Assembly (NCBI RefSeq): GCF_000691145.1
Contig: NZ_ASJC01000011.1
Coordinates: 1 to 64,000, forward strand
Length of the DNA: 64,000 nt
Direction of reading: 5' to 3'
From: Bacillus altitudinis 41KF2b
GTDB lineage: Bacteria > Bacillota > Bacilli > Bacillales > Bacillaceae
A model generated the notes under the pieces. The model did not search any database. It was not told the origin of the DNA and saw nothing but the letters and a program-made list of their open reading frames with translations. This document shows positions 8,407-17,871 of this stretch, piece by piece (position 1 is the stretch's first letter; the number at the start of each line of letters is the position of its first letter). A program made the translations under genes and the position numbers.

Positions 8407-10114
8407 CTGATTTTCTCTCCTTAAAGATCCGTTTTTTCATCGTCAGCCTTAAATACAATGTGTAAAAAGCAAATGCCACAATAAAGAGCAGCACCACCAT
8501 TGTGAGTATTCGAAGCATATTTTCCATCCCGCTTCGTTTGTTTGTTTTTGGTCCGGCTATATTGGATTGCTCTATTTGAATATGTCCATTTCCTGTTGTT
8601 TTGATCTGGACATTCTGAGTTTGAACAATCTGTTTTGTTTTCTTTAAATCTAGCCATTCACTAGAAGGGATCCCATCCATTTGTGTGATTACATCTTGCA
8701 GCCCATCTATCCCCGCTTCCACATCATAGGACAGCCCAATGGCGGCGGATTGGATATGCTGCATGGATTGAATTGTTTGCTCAGTCAGTATGTTTGCACC
8801 TTCTTGGTCAGACGCTGTATCTATAGACTGTTCAGGATATAAAGTCATGCCATGAAGCATGGCGGGTGTCGACAAAAACGGTGATGCACTTCTTGTTTTC
8901 CATGTACGGTCTGAGAGCTGCACCTGTCCAAATAGACTGGACACATGGCGGGAAATCACTTCATAGCCTTGCAGGGAAATGGCGTCATTTGGCACTTCAA
9001 ATGCAAGTGGATATAACCCCTGCTGCGTGAGCAGTTCAATGCCTTTTGTCAGCTTTTCTTCTGTATAGATGGCTTCTTGATGTTGATTGGATGTGATATA
9101 CGCATTAAAATCTTTTTCATTTGGAAAAAAGCTTTTGTTCAGCTGCTGATCAGCTTTCTCTGGTTCATTTGACGTAACGGGCTGATCGTACTTGACATCC
9201 CAAAATTCAAAGCCTTTCCCCGACTCATCCGCTCGATACGTACGGCTAAACCCATGAAGAACGACACTAGCTCCATTGCTTTGCAATTGTGTTAACACGT
9301 GGACAAGTTTAGGCCGGTCACTGAGCGTCACTTCATCCCCTGTTGCTGGATCAATCCATATAGGGGTCACCGCCAGCAGAAAAGGGATATGGCGAGCTGT
9401 TACGTATCGTCCAAGTTCAAGTAACTTCTTCTCATCCGTGACGGGGTTAATCTCCCCAATTTGTAAGTACTTTGTCGTCGTTTGATTAGAAGCCGGCAGG
9501 AGACTTTCCATCACCTCTGCAAGCAGCTTGTCGTGCTGAAGGATATTTAGCATTCCGATATATGCCGCACCTTCTTTTGTTTGAATCACAAATGGCTGCT
9601 CAGCTTGATTTTTCTTCAATAAGAATGTACGTTGCAGATCTGTCCCTTGAACCGTCTGAGCTGTGATTCCTCTCTCTAGCTGACGGTATTCTTGATCATC
9701 AGTATCTTTGATTTGACTGATGTGATCTTGTTTGTGAAAAGTAAGCTTGGAGAATGGGCGAAGCTGTTCCGCATTGTGTCCTATTGCAATTAAGCGTTTT
9801 GATTCGTTTATGAGACGTACGGTTTGTGCTTTCAACGTTTTCTTTTCTTCACCTATATAGATAACTTGCTGAAAGTCATTGAGGTTCTTTTCAGTGATTT
9901 GTTCATCAGATAAAATGGTCGTTCGTGTGGAAAAATGCCCCACAAGTACATCAAGCATATGAACAGTTGGCGTTGCCTCACCTGATTGTGTGGAATAGAC
10001 GATGAGGGTCCTGGACTCTTTCTCAAGTGCACCGGCTGATGTACTGTCTTTGATCGAAAGCATAGAGAAAAGAACGAATAACAAACAACATTTCGTCAAA
10101 ACATTAAAGTTCAT
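8399..10114 (-). CDS. ydaL: DUF2334 polysaccharide-deacetylase-like protein (YdaL)
   Basis: 571 aa with an N-terminal signal/anchor (residues 5-28), a large extracytoplasmic region and a C-terminal membrane helix (ILTMVVLLFIVAFAFYTLYL). The middle has deacetylase-barrel features: AVTPIWIDP and VVLHGFSRTYRA, resembling metal-binding strands of the NodB/DUF2334 fold. In the ydaJKLMN operon it is expected to modify the exopolysaccharide outside the cell. It overlaps ydaK by 11 nt and ydaM by 8 nt. Family assignment comes from operon position and domain pattern; activity is inferred. Confidence 0.88.
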   Translation of the reverse strand: MNFNVLTKCCLLFVLFSMLSIKDSTSAGALEKESRTLIVYSTQSGEATPTVHMLDVLVGHFSTRTTILSDEQITEKNLNDFQQVIYIGEEKKTLKAQTVRLINESKRLIAIGHNAEQLRPFSKLTFHKQDHISQIKDTDDQEYRQLERGITAQTVQGTDLQRTFLLKKNQAEQPFVIQTKEGAAYIGMLNILQHDKLLAEVMESLLPASNQTTTKYLQIGEINPVTDEKKLLELGRYVTARHIPFLLAVTPIWIDPATGDEVTLSDRPKLVHVLTQLQSNGASVVLHGFSRTYRADESGKGFEFWDVKYDQPVTSNEPEKADQQLNKSFFPNEKDFNAYITSNQHQEAIYTEEKLTKGIELLTQQGLYPLAFEVPNDAISLQGYEVISRHVSSLFGQVQLSDRTWKTRSASPFLSTPAMLHGMTLYPEQSIDTASDQEGANILTEQTIQSMQHIQSAAIGLSYDVEAGIDGLQDVITQMDGIPSSEWLDLKKTKQIVQTQNVQIKTTGNGHIQIEQSNIAGPKTNKRSGMENMLRILTMVVLLFIVAFAFYTLYLRLTMKKRIFKERKSGG

Positions 10115-10955
10115 TCATCATCATCTCGTTTTCTAGTTCTTCTAAAAATTGCTCTGGTGTCCGATAGTCCGAGCTGCTTGTTAAATGACAGACATGAAAA
10201 GTTAAGGTCACTTCACGACCATTTAGCAGGACATGCGTTTGCAGTTTGTCCTTTAGCTTTTCAAGAACGATCGAGACGTTTTCTGCAGGTGTGTGAGTGA
10301 GCAGCAGCCCGATTCGTTCTTCGGATAATCGAAATTTCTTATCCGTTTCTCTCACACTTTCGCGTATCTTCATACTGAGTTGCTGGAAAAGATGCTGCAT
10401 TTCTTTTTCTCCATATAATGTTTTGAATTCAGCTGAGTAGTGCATATGAAGAAGGATAAAGACGAATGGCTGTTTGTATCGTTCTGCTCGTTTCATTTCC
10501 TCAGATAACTCGAGCCTCATCCGCTCTGCATTGTCAAATCCTGTGGTTGAGTCAATCGCTACAAATTGTTTGATGGCCCTCTTTTGTTGGTCAATGGTGT
10601 AACGCATCGTTTTTATTCGCTCATGCACGTTTCCAGCAGAAATAGCAAAAAAGAGAAGCGCCACGCCCCATATCACGACATCTTGCAACGTTTGATTAGA
10701 AAAGAGTGAATTTGTGTGACCAAGCTCTGTAAAGAACATCCCGCTTCCTATAAAGAACAAAATCAACAAAGTAAAAACCAATGCTGGCAAAATACCAAAT
10801 AAAATGCCGCATCCTATCACGACAAATGTGAGTGTGATGATCATGACACTCTCCGCATCACGTCCATTCAAGTAGCCCATAAATAAAATGAGTCCCGCAA
10901 ACGTGAGGAGCAACGTATAATACGTGCGATAGGTGTTACTGAATAACCTTTTCAT
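10104..10955 (-). CDS. ydaK: Degenerate GGDEF membrane protein, likely c-di-GMP receptor (YdaK)
   Basis: 283 aa: about four membrane helices (residues 10-115), a short coiled linker, then a GGDEF-fold domain beginning IDSTTGFDNAERMRLEL. The active-site loop reads FRLSEERIGLLL, so the catalytic GGDEF signature is absent and no cyclase activity is expected. In B. subtilis YdaK is a c-di-GMP-binding protein needed for exopolysaccharide made by this operon. The start overlaps the ydaJ end by 20 nt. It is the likely allosteric input for the YdaM synthase. Confidence 0.9.
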   Translation of the reverse strand: MKRLFSNTYRTYYTLLLTFAGLILFMGYLNGRDAESVMIITLTFVVIGCGILFGILPALVFTLLILFFIGSGMFFTELGHTNSLFSNQTLQDVVIWGVALLFFAISAGNVHERIKTMRYTIDQQKRAIKQFVAIDSTTGFDNAERMRLELSEEMKRAERYKQPFVFILLHMHYSAEFKTLYGEKEMQHLFQQLSMKIRESVRETDKKFRLSEERIGLLLTHTPAENVSIVLEKLKDKLQTHVLLNGREVTLTFHVCHLTSSSDYRTPEQFLEELENEMMMNEL

Positions 10956-12018
10956 TTAGAAGCTCCCTTTCTGCAATTAGAGGCAATAAATTATCAAATG
11001 AGTGTGTATCTTTTTCGTTCATATAGCCTCCGTAATAAGGCTTGAGAGGATCTTGGATTTGCAGCTCTTTCATTCGGTGATAGACGTCTTTTGCAAAATC
11101 ATCTTCTCCTTGTTTGAGTGCATATAAGATCACCAGTGCATAGACTGAAGGCGATTCATACGTCACTGCTGGCTGTAATGTGCTCAGTTTATATCGTCCA
11201 TACAGTTTTCCTTCCTTTTGGAAGTTGGTTTTCAGCCATTTCATGATGACTGATGTATCAACCTGTGCACGTTCGGCATAAAGAGCCGTATAAAGCTGGT
11301 CGATCAAGTTGATTTCCTGATCAAATGAGTAGACTTTCTTCGCTATGTCATAGGATTTTGGAAAAAATCCTTTTTGTCTCGGTGCATTTTTTAGAATGGC
11401 CAATTGGCTGTTCATCATTTGTTCTGTGAATAGGTGGAGGGATACTAGTTCTTTGATTGCTTTTGGGTCAATATATGAAAGTGTGATTGTATGTGAAGTT
11501 TGCTTTGTCGATGCATCATAATAGTCGGTCAACATACCCTTGAACATGTTTTTGTCTTTTAACGCTTTTGCGATTTTTTTGGCTGTGGTTTGATACACTG
11601 ACTTCTGCCACAATTGATCTGCTTTTTGAAGTGCTGTTACTACACGTAAGTCATCAACTAAAGCATTGACTTTGCTTTTTTGATGAGATTCGATTTGCCA
11701 GCTAAGAAGATCATGTTCCAGTAAGAATTGAGTGCGCAGGACGTCTACCTGTTGATCAAAAGATGTTTGATCTTTTTTTCTAACAAGATAATCCATCCAA
11801 AGTCCGAGCGATTCCGATAAGTAAGTAGGCTGCTCCGCAAGCGAGGTGCGAATCATGCCTTGATCTGTCATTAAGTGGTGAGTCATAAAGTACTCTCCTG
11901 ACAATACTGGCTTTGCAGGTTCTGGTTGAGCTGAATGTTGCTGCTGTTTCCAGGTACATCCGCCTAGTAGAATGACAATGAGTATAGCGATAGCTGTACG
12001 ATATATGGGTGTATCCAT
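10936..12018 (-). CDS. ydaJ: YdaJ, lipoprotein of the exopolysaccharide operon
   Basis: 360 aa with a type II signal and lipobox LLGGC at about residue 21, so probably attached to the outer face of the membrane. The body resembles the helical-barrel glycosidase (GH8/BcsZ-like) proteins paired with cellulose-type synthases; B. subtilis YdaJ occupies the same slot. ATG at 12018 follows AAAGGGGACACGA. First gene of ydaJKLMN, with a SigA promoter about 50 nt upstream. Enzymatic activity is unproven; catalytic acids were not identified with certainty here. Confidence 0.87.
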   Translation of the reverse strand: MDTPIYRTAIAILIVILLGGCTWKQQQHSAQPEPAKPVLSGEYFMTHHLMTDQGMIRTSLAEQPTYLSESLGLWMDYLVRKKDQTSFDQQVDVLRTQFLLEHDLLSWQIESHQKSKVNALVDDLRVVTALQKADQLWQKSVYQTTAKKIAKALKDKNMFKGMLTDYYDASTKQTSHTITLSYIDPKAIKELVSLHLFTEQMMNSQLAILKNAPRQKGFFPKSYDIAKKVYSFDQEINLIDQLYTALYAERAQVDTSVIMKWLKTNFQKEGKLYGRYKLSTLQPAVTYESPSVYALVILYALKQGEDDFAKDVYHRMKELQIQDPLKPYYGGYMNEKDTHSFDNLLPLIAERELLNEKVIQ

Positions 12019-12064
12019 TCGTGTCCCCTTTCAATCCTTGTTCTCTCTAAGCATCTAACGATTT

Positions 12065-12093
12065 ATTATAGAGCGTTTCTGTTTAAATGAAAA
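12065..12093 (-). promoter_or_regulatory. Candidate SigA promoter of ydaJKLMN
   Basis: TTTTCA (12088-12093), 17-nt spacer, perfect TATAAT (12065-12070) reading toward ydaJ. Confidence 0.6.
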
Positions 12094-12172
12094 TAAATAT
12101 TTTATACCAAATTACGAGTCTTTTCGCTTACATATTCCCATTTACAGAAAAACAACATGTCAAAATACTCTA

Positions 12173-12209
12173 AAAAACAAAAAACCCATGCGAATTCACA
12201 TGGGTTTTT
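12173..12209 (-). terminator. Terminator of topB
   Basis: Stem AAAACCCATG / CATGGGTTTT with an 8-nt loop and a long T tract on the minus strand, just after the topB stop. Confidence 0.9.
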
Positions 12210-12215
12210 ACACAA

Positions 12216-14402
12216 CTATTGATCTAATTTTAGTTTCTTCAATTGTTCTGCAAGTGCGTTATTGATTGGTTCTTCCACTTTCTTTTGTTTCTTCATATAT
12301 TTGGACACATCGTGCTTACTGGCTCGTTTTTGATTGGATTGTGATTTGCGTTTTTCGAAAACAGACAGTTTCTCTCTATGACCACAAACACAGGCAAATA
12401 TTTTACCATCGCCTTCTCCGCGCAGCTCAAGCTTTTTATGACAGTTCGGGCAGCGTGCATTTGTTTTCTTTGCCACATTTTTTCGATGTCCGCATTCTCT
12501 ATCCTGACAAACAAGCATGGTGCCGTTTTTCCCGTTCACTTTTAACATGAGTTTTCCGCAGCCAGGGCAATGTGTGCCTGTCATGTTGTCATGCTTAAAG
12601 GTTTGGTTCGTTTGTTTGATTTCAGATACGGCTTGTTTTGCATATGACTTCATTTCACTCATGAATTGAGAAGCTTTCAATTGGCCTTTCGCAATTTTAG
12701 AAAGCTTTTGTTCCCATTCCGCTGTTAACGCAGGTGACTTTAAATCTTCAGGTACTAAAGAAAGAAGCTGCTTCCCTTTCGATGTGATGAAGATGTCTTT
12801 GCCTTTTTTCTCAATTAAGAAGCTGTTAAACAGTTTCTCAATGATATCAGCTCGAGTTGCCACTGTCCCCAATCCACCCGTTTCGCCAAGGGTTTTCACT
12901 AAGTCTTTTTCCTTGTTCTCCATAAATGCAGACGGGTTCTCCATGGCAGATAAAAGGGTCGCTTCGTTAAAACGAGCAGGAGGTTTCGTTTCGCCTTTTG
13001 TCTCTTTTAATTGGCGTACGTCAAGTGACTGCCCCACTGTTAATGCCGGCAAGTGCTGATCTGCTTCAGCTGATTCCTCGTCTTCATAGGAATCATCGTA
13101 CACGGCTTTCCAGCCGGCTGATTGCACAATTTTTCCTTTCGCTGTGAATGTCTCACTGCCGATCTTGGCGATCACTGTTGTTTCCTCATATTCAAAAGGA
13201 GTCATCAGTACAGCGAGGAATCGTTTGGCAATGAGGTCATATAATTTACGCTCTTTATCACTTAATGCACCTGGATACAGCTCTTCCTCGGTTGGAATGA
13301 TCGCATGGTGATCTGACACTTTGGCATCGTTGACAAAACCTTTATGTGCTTTAATGCCTGATTGTAAAATACGATTCACATGCTGCGCGTAAGGTCTAAC
13401 GTTCATTCCTTTGATTCGATCTTTTAATGTGGGAACGATATCTGCCGAAATAAAACGTGAATCTGTACGCGGGTACGTCACAAGCTTATGCTGTTCATAC
13501 AGACGCTGAAGTGTAGACAGTGTTTCTTTTGCTGAAAAACCGTAGCGTTTATGGGCATCGCGCTGCAATTCTGTCAGGTCATACAATCCTGGAGCAAAGG
13601 ATTTTTTCGCTGTTTTTTTCAGCGCATCAATCACTGCAGGTTTTCCTTTACAGGCTGCCAAGCGCTCCTTCACTACATCCTCTTGGAATGTACGGTTTTG
13701 TTTTGTCTTTGCATCCTGCCAAGTCAGCGTCAGTCCGTCTACTTGTGCCGTCAGCCCAAAGAACGGCTTCGGCTGGAATTGCTGAATGTCTTCCTCTCGC
13801 TTGGCGATCATAGCAATCGTTGGCGTTTGCACACGTCCACAGGATAACTGCGCATTGAACTTCGTTGTCAGCGCTCTTGTTGCGTTGATCCCTACAATCC
13901 AGTCGGCCTCTGCACGGGCCACCGCCGAGCGATACAGGTTATCATACTCTCTGCCGTCTTTTAATCGTTTGAACCCTTCTTGAATGGCTTTGTCTGTAAC
14001 AGACGAAATCCATAGACGTTTTAGAGGCTTTTTCACATGTGCTTTTTCAAGAATCCACCTTGCCACAAGCTCCCCTTCACGTCCAGCATCTGTTGCGATG
14101 ACAATGTCTTTCACATCTTTTCTCGCCAGCTGCGCTTTAACCGCTTGAAACTGTTTCCCTGTCTTTTTCATCACGACAAGCTTGAGTGGTTCTGGAATAA
14201 TTGGTAAATCCTCTAGACGCCAGGATTGAAATTCTTTCCCGTAGCCTTCTGGATCAGCCAGTGTCACCAAGTGGCCCAGTGCCCACGTGACAATGTATTG
14301 ATCTCCTTCTAAGAAGCCATTTCCTTTTTTATGACACTTCAGCACACGTGCAAGGTCACGTCCTACCGAAGGTTTCTCTGCTAATACAACTGTTTTTGAC
14401 AC
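12216..14402 (-). CDS. topB: DNA topoisomerase III
   Basis: 728-aa type IA topoisomerase, which cuts one strand to decatenate DNA. The N-terminal TOPRIM domain has VVLAEKPSVGRDLARV and the acidic ATDAGREGE. The active-site tyrosine lies in LVTYPRTDSRF (about residue 310). Two C-terminal zinc-ribbon units follow (HCPGCGKLML...CQDRECGH and RCPNCHKKLEL...CVCGH), then a Lys-rich tail. Length and order match B. subtilis TopB. It is preceded by an extended -10 promoter and followed by its own terminator, so it is probably monocistronic. Confidence 0.96.
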   Translation of the reverse strand: MSKTVVLAEKPSVGRDLARVLKCHKKGNGFLEGDQYIVTWALGHLVTLADPEGYGKEFQSWRLEDLPIIPEPLKLVVMKKTGKQFQAVKAQLARKDVKDIVIATDAGREGELVARWILEKAHVKKPLKRLWISSVTDKAIQEGFKRLKDGREYDNLYRSAVARAEADWIVGINATRALTTKFNAQLSCGRVQTPTIAMIAKREEDIQQFQPKPFFGLTAQVDGLTLTWQDAKTKQNRTFQEDVVKERLAACKGKPAVIDALKKTAKKSFAPGLYDLTELQRDAHKRYGFSAKETLSTLQRLYEQHKLVTYPRTDSRFISADIVPTLKDRIKGMNVRPYAQHVNRILQSGIKAHKGFVNDAKVSDHHAIIPTEEELYPGALSDKERKLYDLIAKRFLAVLMTPFEYEETTVIAKIGSETFTAKGKIVQSAGWKAVYDDSYEDEESAEADQHLPALTVGQSLDVRQLKETKGETKPPARFNEATLLSAMENPSAFMENKEKDLVKTLGETGGLGTVATRADIIEKLFNSFLIEKKGKDIFITSKGKQLLSLVPEDLKSPALTAEWEQKLSKIAKGQLKASQFMSEMKSYAKQAVSEIKQTNQTFKHDNMTGTHCPGCGKLMLKVNGKNGTMLVCQDRECGHRKNVAKKTNARCPNCHKKLELRGEGDGKIFACVCGHREKLSVFEKRKSQSNQKRASKHDVSKYMKKQKKVEEPINNALAEQLKKLKLDQ

Positions 14403-14437
14403 TAGATTTCACATCTCTTTCTTCTATCCATCCTTTT

Positions 14438-14446
14438 ATTATAGCA
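14438..14446 (-). promoter_or_regulatory. Extended -10 promoter of topB
   Basis: Minus strand TGCTATAAT, i.e. a TGn motif plus perfect TATAAT; no good -35 17 nt upstream. It lies 36 nt before the topB start. Confidence 0.5.
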
Positions 14447-14469
14447 GACGTGGAGATGTGGTTCTAATG

Positions 14470-14860
14470 ACTGAACATAAATGAGAAATAGAGCTGAAAT
14501 ACTAGTGTAAAGACAACACACTTGAAATAGAGACATATCTACACTGAAACGTATTCAGAAAGTACCACGAAATAAGAACTTGTAGTGCCGCATAGGCACC
14601 ACCCCGTCAAATTTCCGTTCCATCATATGTTTTCCAGTCATACAAAAAACCCCTCTGTATTCAAAAGGCGTTAGAAAAAAGAATTTAGCATTTATGACCT
14701 AGCTCATTTCATGATATCGATTAATCTTTAAAATCCATCACAGCTGCAATTCTCCCATTTTTTAAAAATAACATGAACATATTTTGAATTTTTCGTAGAT
14801 TTCAGCATGTCCAGACGATCTTTCGTTTATATTAGAAGATGAGAAACTAGCTTTTATACA
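14470..14860. other. Intergenic stretch without a recognised gene
   Basis: About 390 bp between divergent topB and ydzA. In B. subtilis lrpC lies between these genes; here no lrpC-like frame is seen. I find no convincing ORF, RNA or repeat. Confidence 0.5.
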
Positions 14861-14873
14861 GGAGGATTTGTAT

Positions 14874-15170
14874 ATGCATACAAGTATCAGCCGTCTGAGA
14901 CAGGCGGGTTTTATTGAGGGTATGTCTCTTTTAACCCTTCTTTTAATTGCCATGCCTCTAAAATATTTTGCGGATATTCCGATGGCGGTCACCATTGTGG
15001 GCTCTCTTCATGGCGCATTGTTTGTAATCTATATGCTCATTTTGGCATATGTGACCTTTAAAGTTCGCTGGCATTTGAAATGGTCCATCGCCGGATTCTT
15101 TGCGGCATTCATTCCTTTCGGCAACTTCGCCTATGATAAGGTGCTTCGCCAGTATGATACAAAAGCTTAA
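14874..15170 (+). CDS. ydzA: DUF3817 small integral membrane protein (YdzA)
   Basis: 98 aa with three hydrophobic helices and the DUF3817 pattern: GFIEGMSLLTLL, the HGALF core and the final FGNFAYDKVL. The family is associated with membrane proteins of unknown role. ATG at 14874 is chosen because GGAGGA (14861-14866) is 7 nt away; an in-frame TTG at 14868 would be too close. Position beside topB matches ydzA in B. subtilis. Confidence 0.85.
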   Translation: MHTSISRLRQAGFIEGMSLLTLLLIAMPLKYFADIPMAVTIVGSLHGALFVIYMLILAYVTFKVRWHLKWSIAGFFAAFIPFGNFAYDKVLRQYDTKA

Positions 15171-15172
15171 TC

Positions 15173-15210
15173 AAAAGGGCTAAAACGAAATTCGTTTTAG
15201 CCCTTTTTTT
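15173..15210 (+). terminator. Terminator of ydzA, probably bidirectional
   Basis: Long stem AAAAGGGCTAAAACGAA / TTCGTTTTAGCCCTTTT followed by a T run; the convergent minus-strand gene ends nearby. Confidence 0.92.
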
Positions 15211-15229
15211 CACGCTGGGGAACGCTTTT

Positions 15230-17497
15230 TTAAATCGATGCATATTTCACAATGGCTGCTTGACGCGTCATGTCGTGATACGCCACCCATAATTCATCAC
15301 CAGGCAAGACGCTAGTGATTGGATCGATTGGCTGCTTCACTTCATACATGATGCCATCTCTCTCAACCTGAATGATCGCTAACGGCTGGTTGCCGATGAC
15401 ACCGGAAAATGAGACATGGGTCACTTTTGCACTTCCTTGTTTCTCTTGCATAAGACTGATTTCTTTATCCAGCTCTTCTTGTTTTGTCTGCATCGTGATT
15501 TGAGTTCCTGGCGCGACCTCCATATGGTCAGGGATGAATTGACTGACCGTTTTTGTGATGGATTGATCTCCGCTAGAAACCGTCACATCCAGCATAATAG
15601 GCTTCTGATCATGAATTGTGACTGGATATTGTTTCACCCGCTGGATAGTTCCTGTTAATGTCACGTCTTTCCCCGCACGATTCCGCACTTCATGCCCATA
15701 GGCTGCCATTTTCAACTGACCGCTGATGTCAACGAGATCGGCTTTTTCTCCTGTTCTAAACTCAAAACCAGCGGCTTGAATCATCGGAATGGTATACCTT
15801 TTCTGATCTGCTTCAAATGTAAGCGATAAGACGGTGCCTCGTCCTACGGTTCCATATGATTCTATGTTTCTTAAAATAGCGCCTTTGATGAACTTTGGCT
15901 CGCTCGGCTGCGAGAAGTCACCCTCTTTTAAGAGCATCGCTTTTTTCTTTTTCGGATTGTAGAGAATGGCGATACGCTGACCCGGTTGCGGTATCTGAGT
16001 ATAGGATACAACCGTTTTAACCGCCTTCTCGATATTTTCCCCATCATATTGAAATTGAAGCTGCATGTTGACCAGCGGCTGTTCATTGATGTAGGTACCC
16101 GTTTCTTTGACAGATACAATATTGGCTTCTAATGTGACACTGTCTTTTATCTTGTTCTTTCTCACCAGTCTCAAAATCGGCGGCAGGAAGATCGCTAGCA
16201 CAAATAACAGCAGTGGGATAAAGAGCCATATCGCCCAGTTGAGAATGAGTGGTCCGCCCTTCATGACATATTGTATAAAGGTGTCAACAGACGTTTGGTG
16301 GGCTGGACTGGCATTTTCGATTGAGATGACCTTTTGCAAAGGAAATTCCTTTAGCTGTTTGCTTTTCGCCTCAAATGCCCCTGTTAATTGGTTGCCAAGT
16401 GAATAATAGAGCCAATTGCTCTTCACATTTTTATGAAAAGAGAGATCTTCTTTTTGTAAAGATTCATATGACAACGACTGAAAAAGCTTGCTGGCAGACG
16501 TCGCCTTATTCGTGCGATGATTATAAATATAACCAGTCAGCTTGCCTTTTGCTTCGTCCTTTGCTGTAGAGCCTGCAAGAAGAACTTCTTCTTCATTCAG
16601 CTGGTAGATAAAGGTTTGGTAAATCGGTTTTGGTGTTGGGACGACTTCCCCAAGCCTTCCCTCTGCATCCACTTTCCTTGGTCTTTTTGGATAGGTGGAT
16701 TCGACAGCGACAGCAACGTTTTGTGATGATCCGATCGTTTTTTGCAGCTGCTGCACGACTTTATCTTCAATGAGGCTAAACGGTTCAGCACTTTTGGAGA
16801 CATAGACCCCAAGCTGATGCTTCTCGTTTGAGATTCCGCTGACATACGCCTTCTGGTCATTTTTCAAAGTCAATTCAAACATGGGGAATGGGGTCTGCCC
16901 TCTAAAAGAATTCATGACGACATCGATGGAAACAGGTCTTGCTGGCAGCTTCAGCTCGTTGAGATTGTGCACATGAAACTGACCATTCTTTAGCTCACCG
17001 AGGACCGCAGCAGCGCCTTCCTTTTCTCCTGTAAACAAGAGTCGTCCATTCCATTGATATGTATTCGTTTTTAAAAATGAGGGAATCTGTAATCTTTGCT
17101 TAACGAGTTCTTTCTTTGCTCCGCTAGGAGACAGTTTCTCGATCAACAGCTGCTCGTCTTTATTTTTTAAAGCAAGTAAGAGATGGTTCCCTTGAATAGA
17201 TGGCAGCATTTCATTAAACGTATCGCTTTCCGTGGTCCATTCACTGATTCTTTTTCCTGATTGAGGATCATACATTGCAAAATGGAGCTGCTGGTTTTTT
17301 GATACAGCACTCACTACTCGTTTTCCTTCATCGAATGTAAACATTCGTTTGACGTCATACTCTGTTACTTTCCCTGTGGATAAATCATCTTGATAATGGT
17401 TCCACACCAAAACACTAAGAATGATCGCTGGAATAAAGAAGACAATATACCTGAGGAAAATCACTGGTATTCTTTTCACTTGATCGCTTCCTTTCAT
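15230..17497 (-). CDS. Unrecognised 755-aa membrane-anchored protein
   Basis: An N-terminal membrane helix (residues 9-26) is followed by about 370 extracytoplasmic residues, then a second helix (IWLFIPLLLFVLAIFLPPIL, near 430). The cytoplasmic half holds apparently repeated beta-rich segments such as ANIVSVKETGTYINEQPLVNMQLQF and ALLYNPKKKKAML-like text, resembling DUF3592-type modules. I do not recognise a named B. subtilis counterpart at this locus. Two starts are possible: ATG 17497 after AAGGAACTCC, or a GTG six codons later after AAAGGAAGCG. It is convergent with ydzA and divergent from two small membrane genes. Function unknown. Confidence 0.8.
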   Translation of the reverse strand: MKGSDQVKRIPVIFLRYIVFFIPAIILSVLVWNHYQDDLSTGKVTEYDVKRMFTFDEGKRVVSAVSKNQQLHFAMYDPQSGKRISEWTTESDTFNEMLPSIQGNHLLLALKNKDEQLLIEKLSPSGAKKELVKQRLQIPSFLKTNTYQWNGRLLFTGEKEGAAAVLGELKNGQFHVHNLNELKLPARPVSIDVVMNSFRGQTPFPMFELTLKNDQKAYVSGISNEKHQLGVYVSKSAEPFSLIEDKVVQQLQKTIGSSQNVAVAVESTYPKRPRKVDAEGRLGEVVPTPKPIYQTFIYQLNEEEVLLAGSTAKDEAKGKLTGYIYNHRTNKATSASKLFQSLSYESLQKEDLSFHKNVKSNWLYYSLGNQLTGAFEAKSKQLKEFPLQKVISIENASPAHQTSVDTFIQYVMKGGPLILNWAIWLFIPLLLFVLAIFLPPILRLVRKNKIKDSVTLEANIVSVKETGTYINEQPLVNMQLQFQYDGENIEKAVKTVVSYTQIPQPGQRIAILYNPKKKKAMLLKEGDFSQPSEPKFIKGAILRNIESYGTVGRGTVLSLTFEADQKRYTIPMIQAAGFEFRTGEKADLVDISGQLKMAAYGHEVRNRAGKDVTLTGTIQRVKQYPVTIHDQKPIMLDVTVSSGDQSITKTVSQFIPDHMEVAPGTQITMQTKQEELDKEISLMQEKQGSAKVTHVSFSGVIGNQPLAIIQVERDGIMYEVKQPIDPITSVLPGDELWVAYHDMTRQAAIVKYASI

Positions 17498-17578
17498 GGA
17501 GTTCCTTTTTCTTATACGTCAGTGCAGCGAGAATGTTTCATGCTAGAAGAATACCATTCCAACTTTCTAAATCCATAT

Positions 17579-17607
17579 TTTACATATTTGATTGTTTACG
17601 ATAAAAT
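17579..17607 (+). promoter_or_regulatory. SigA promoter for the small membrane genes
   Basis: TTTACA (17579-17584), 17-nt spacer, TAAAAT (17602-17607), about 32 nt before the ATG at 17640. Confidence 0.6.
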
Positions 17608-17639
17608 CCAATCAGATTCAAAAAAAGGATGTTATCTCA

Positions 17640-17858
17640 ATGGATAAGCTATCATCGATCATTCTAGCGGCTTGGCTGCGTGTTCCCCGTTGGTTCAAGC
17701 AAGGGGTGCTCGTATCTATGACCATTTTCTTTTTTTATATGTGCTTTGTAAAGGGGCTGACTAGCTGGTACACCTTGCCGCCTGTCACTTTGCTCGCATG
17801 CGCCATATGTTCCTTCTTCATCTGGATGGTGTGGCTAAACAGTCAAAAAAACAAGTAA
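17640..17858 (+). CDS. Small membrane protein, 72 aa
   Basis: Starts MDKLSSIILAAWLRVPRWF at an ATG preceded by AAAAAAGGATG; an upstream in-frame ATG at 17592 overlaps the -10 region and is rejected. Two hydrophobic segments (VLVSMTIFFFYMCFV and PPVTLLACAICSFFIWMVWL) and a basic end. Followed 13 nt later by another small membrane gene. Family not recognised. Confidence 0.7.
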   Translation: MDKLSSIILAAWLRVPRWFKQGVLVSMTIFFFYMCFVKGLTSWYTLPPVTLLACAICSFFIWMVWLNSQKNK

Positions 17859-17871
17859 AAAGGAGAATTTC

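Noticed and set aside
14640-14690. AAAAAACCCC / CAAAAGGCG text as a terminator upstream of ydzA
   Set aside because: The arms do not pair well and no gene ends there.
17592-17639. Upstream ATG extension of the 72-aa membrane gene
   Set aside because: It overlaps the promoter -10 and lacks a ribosome site; the ATG at 17640 has one.
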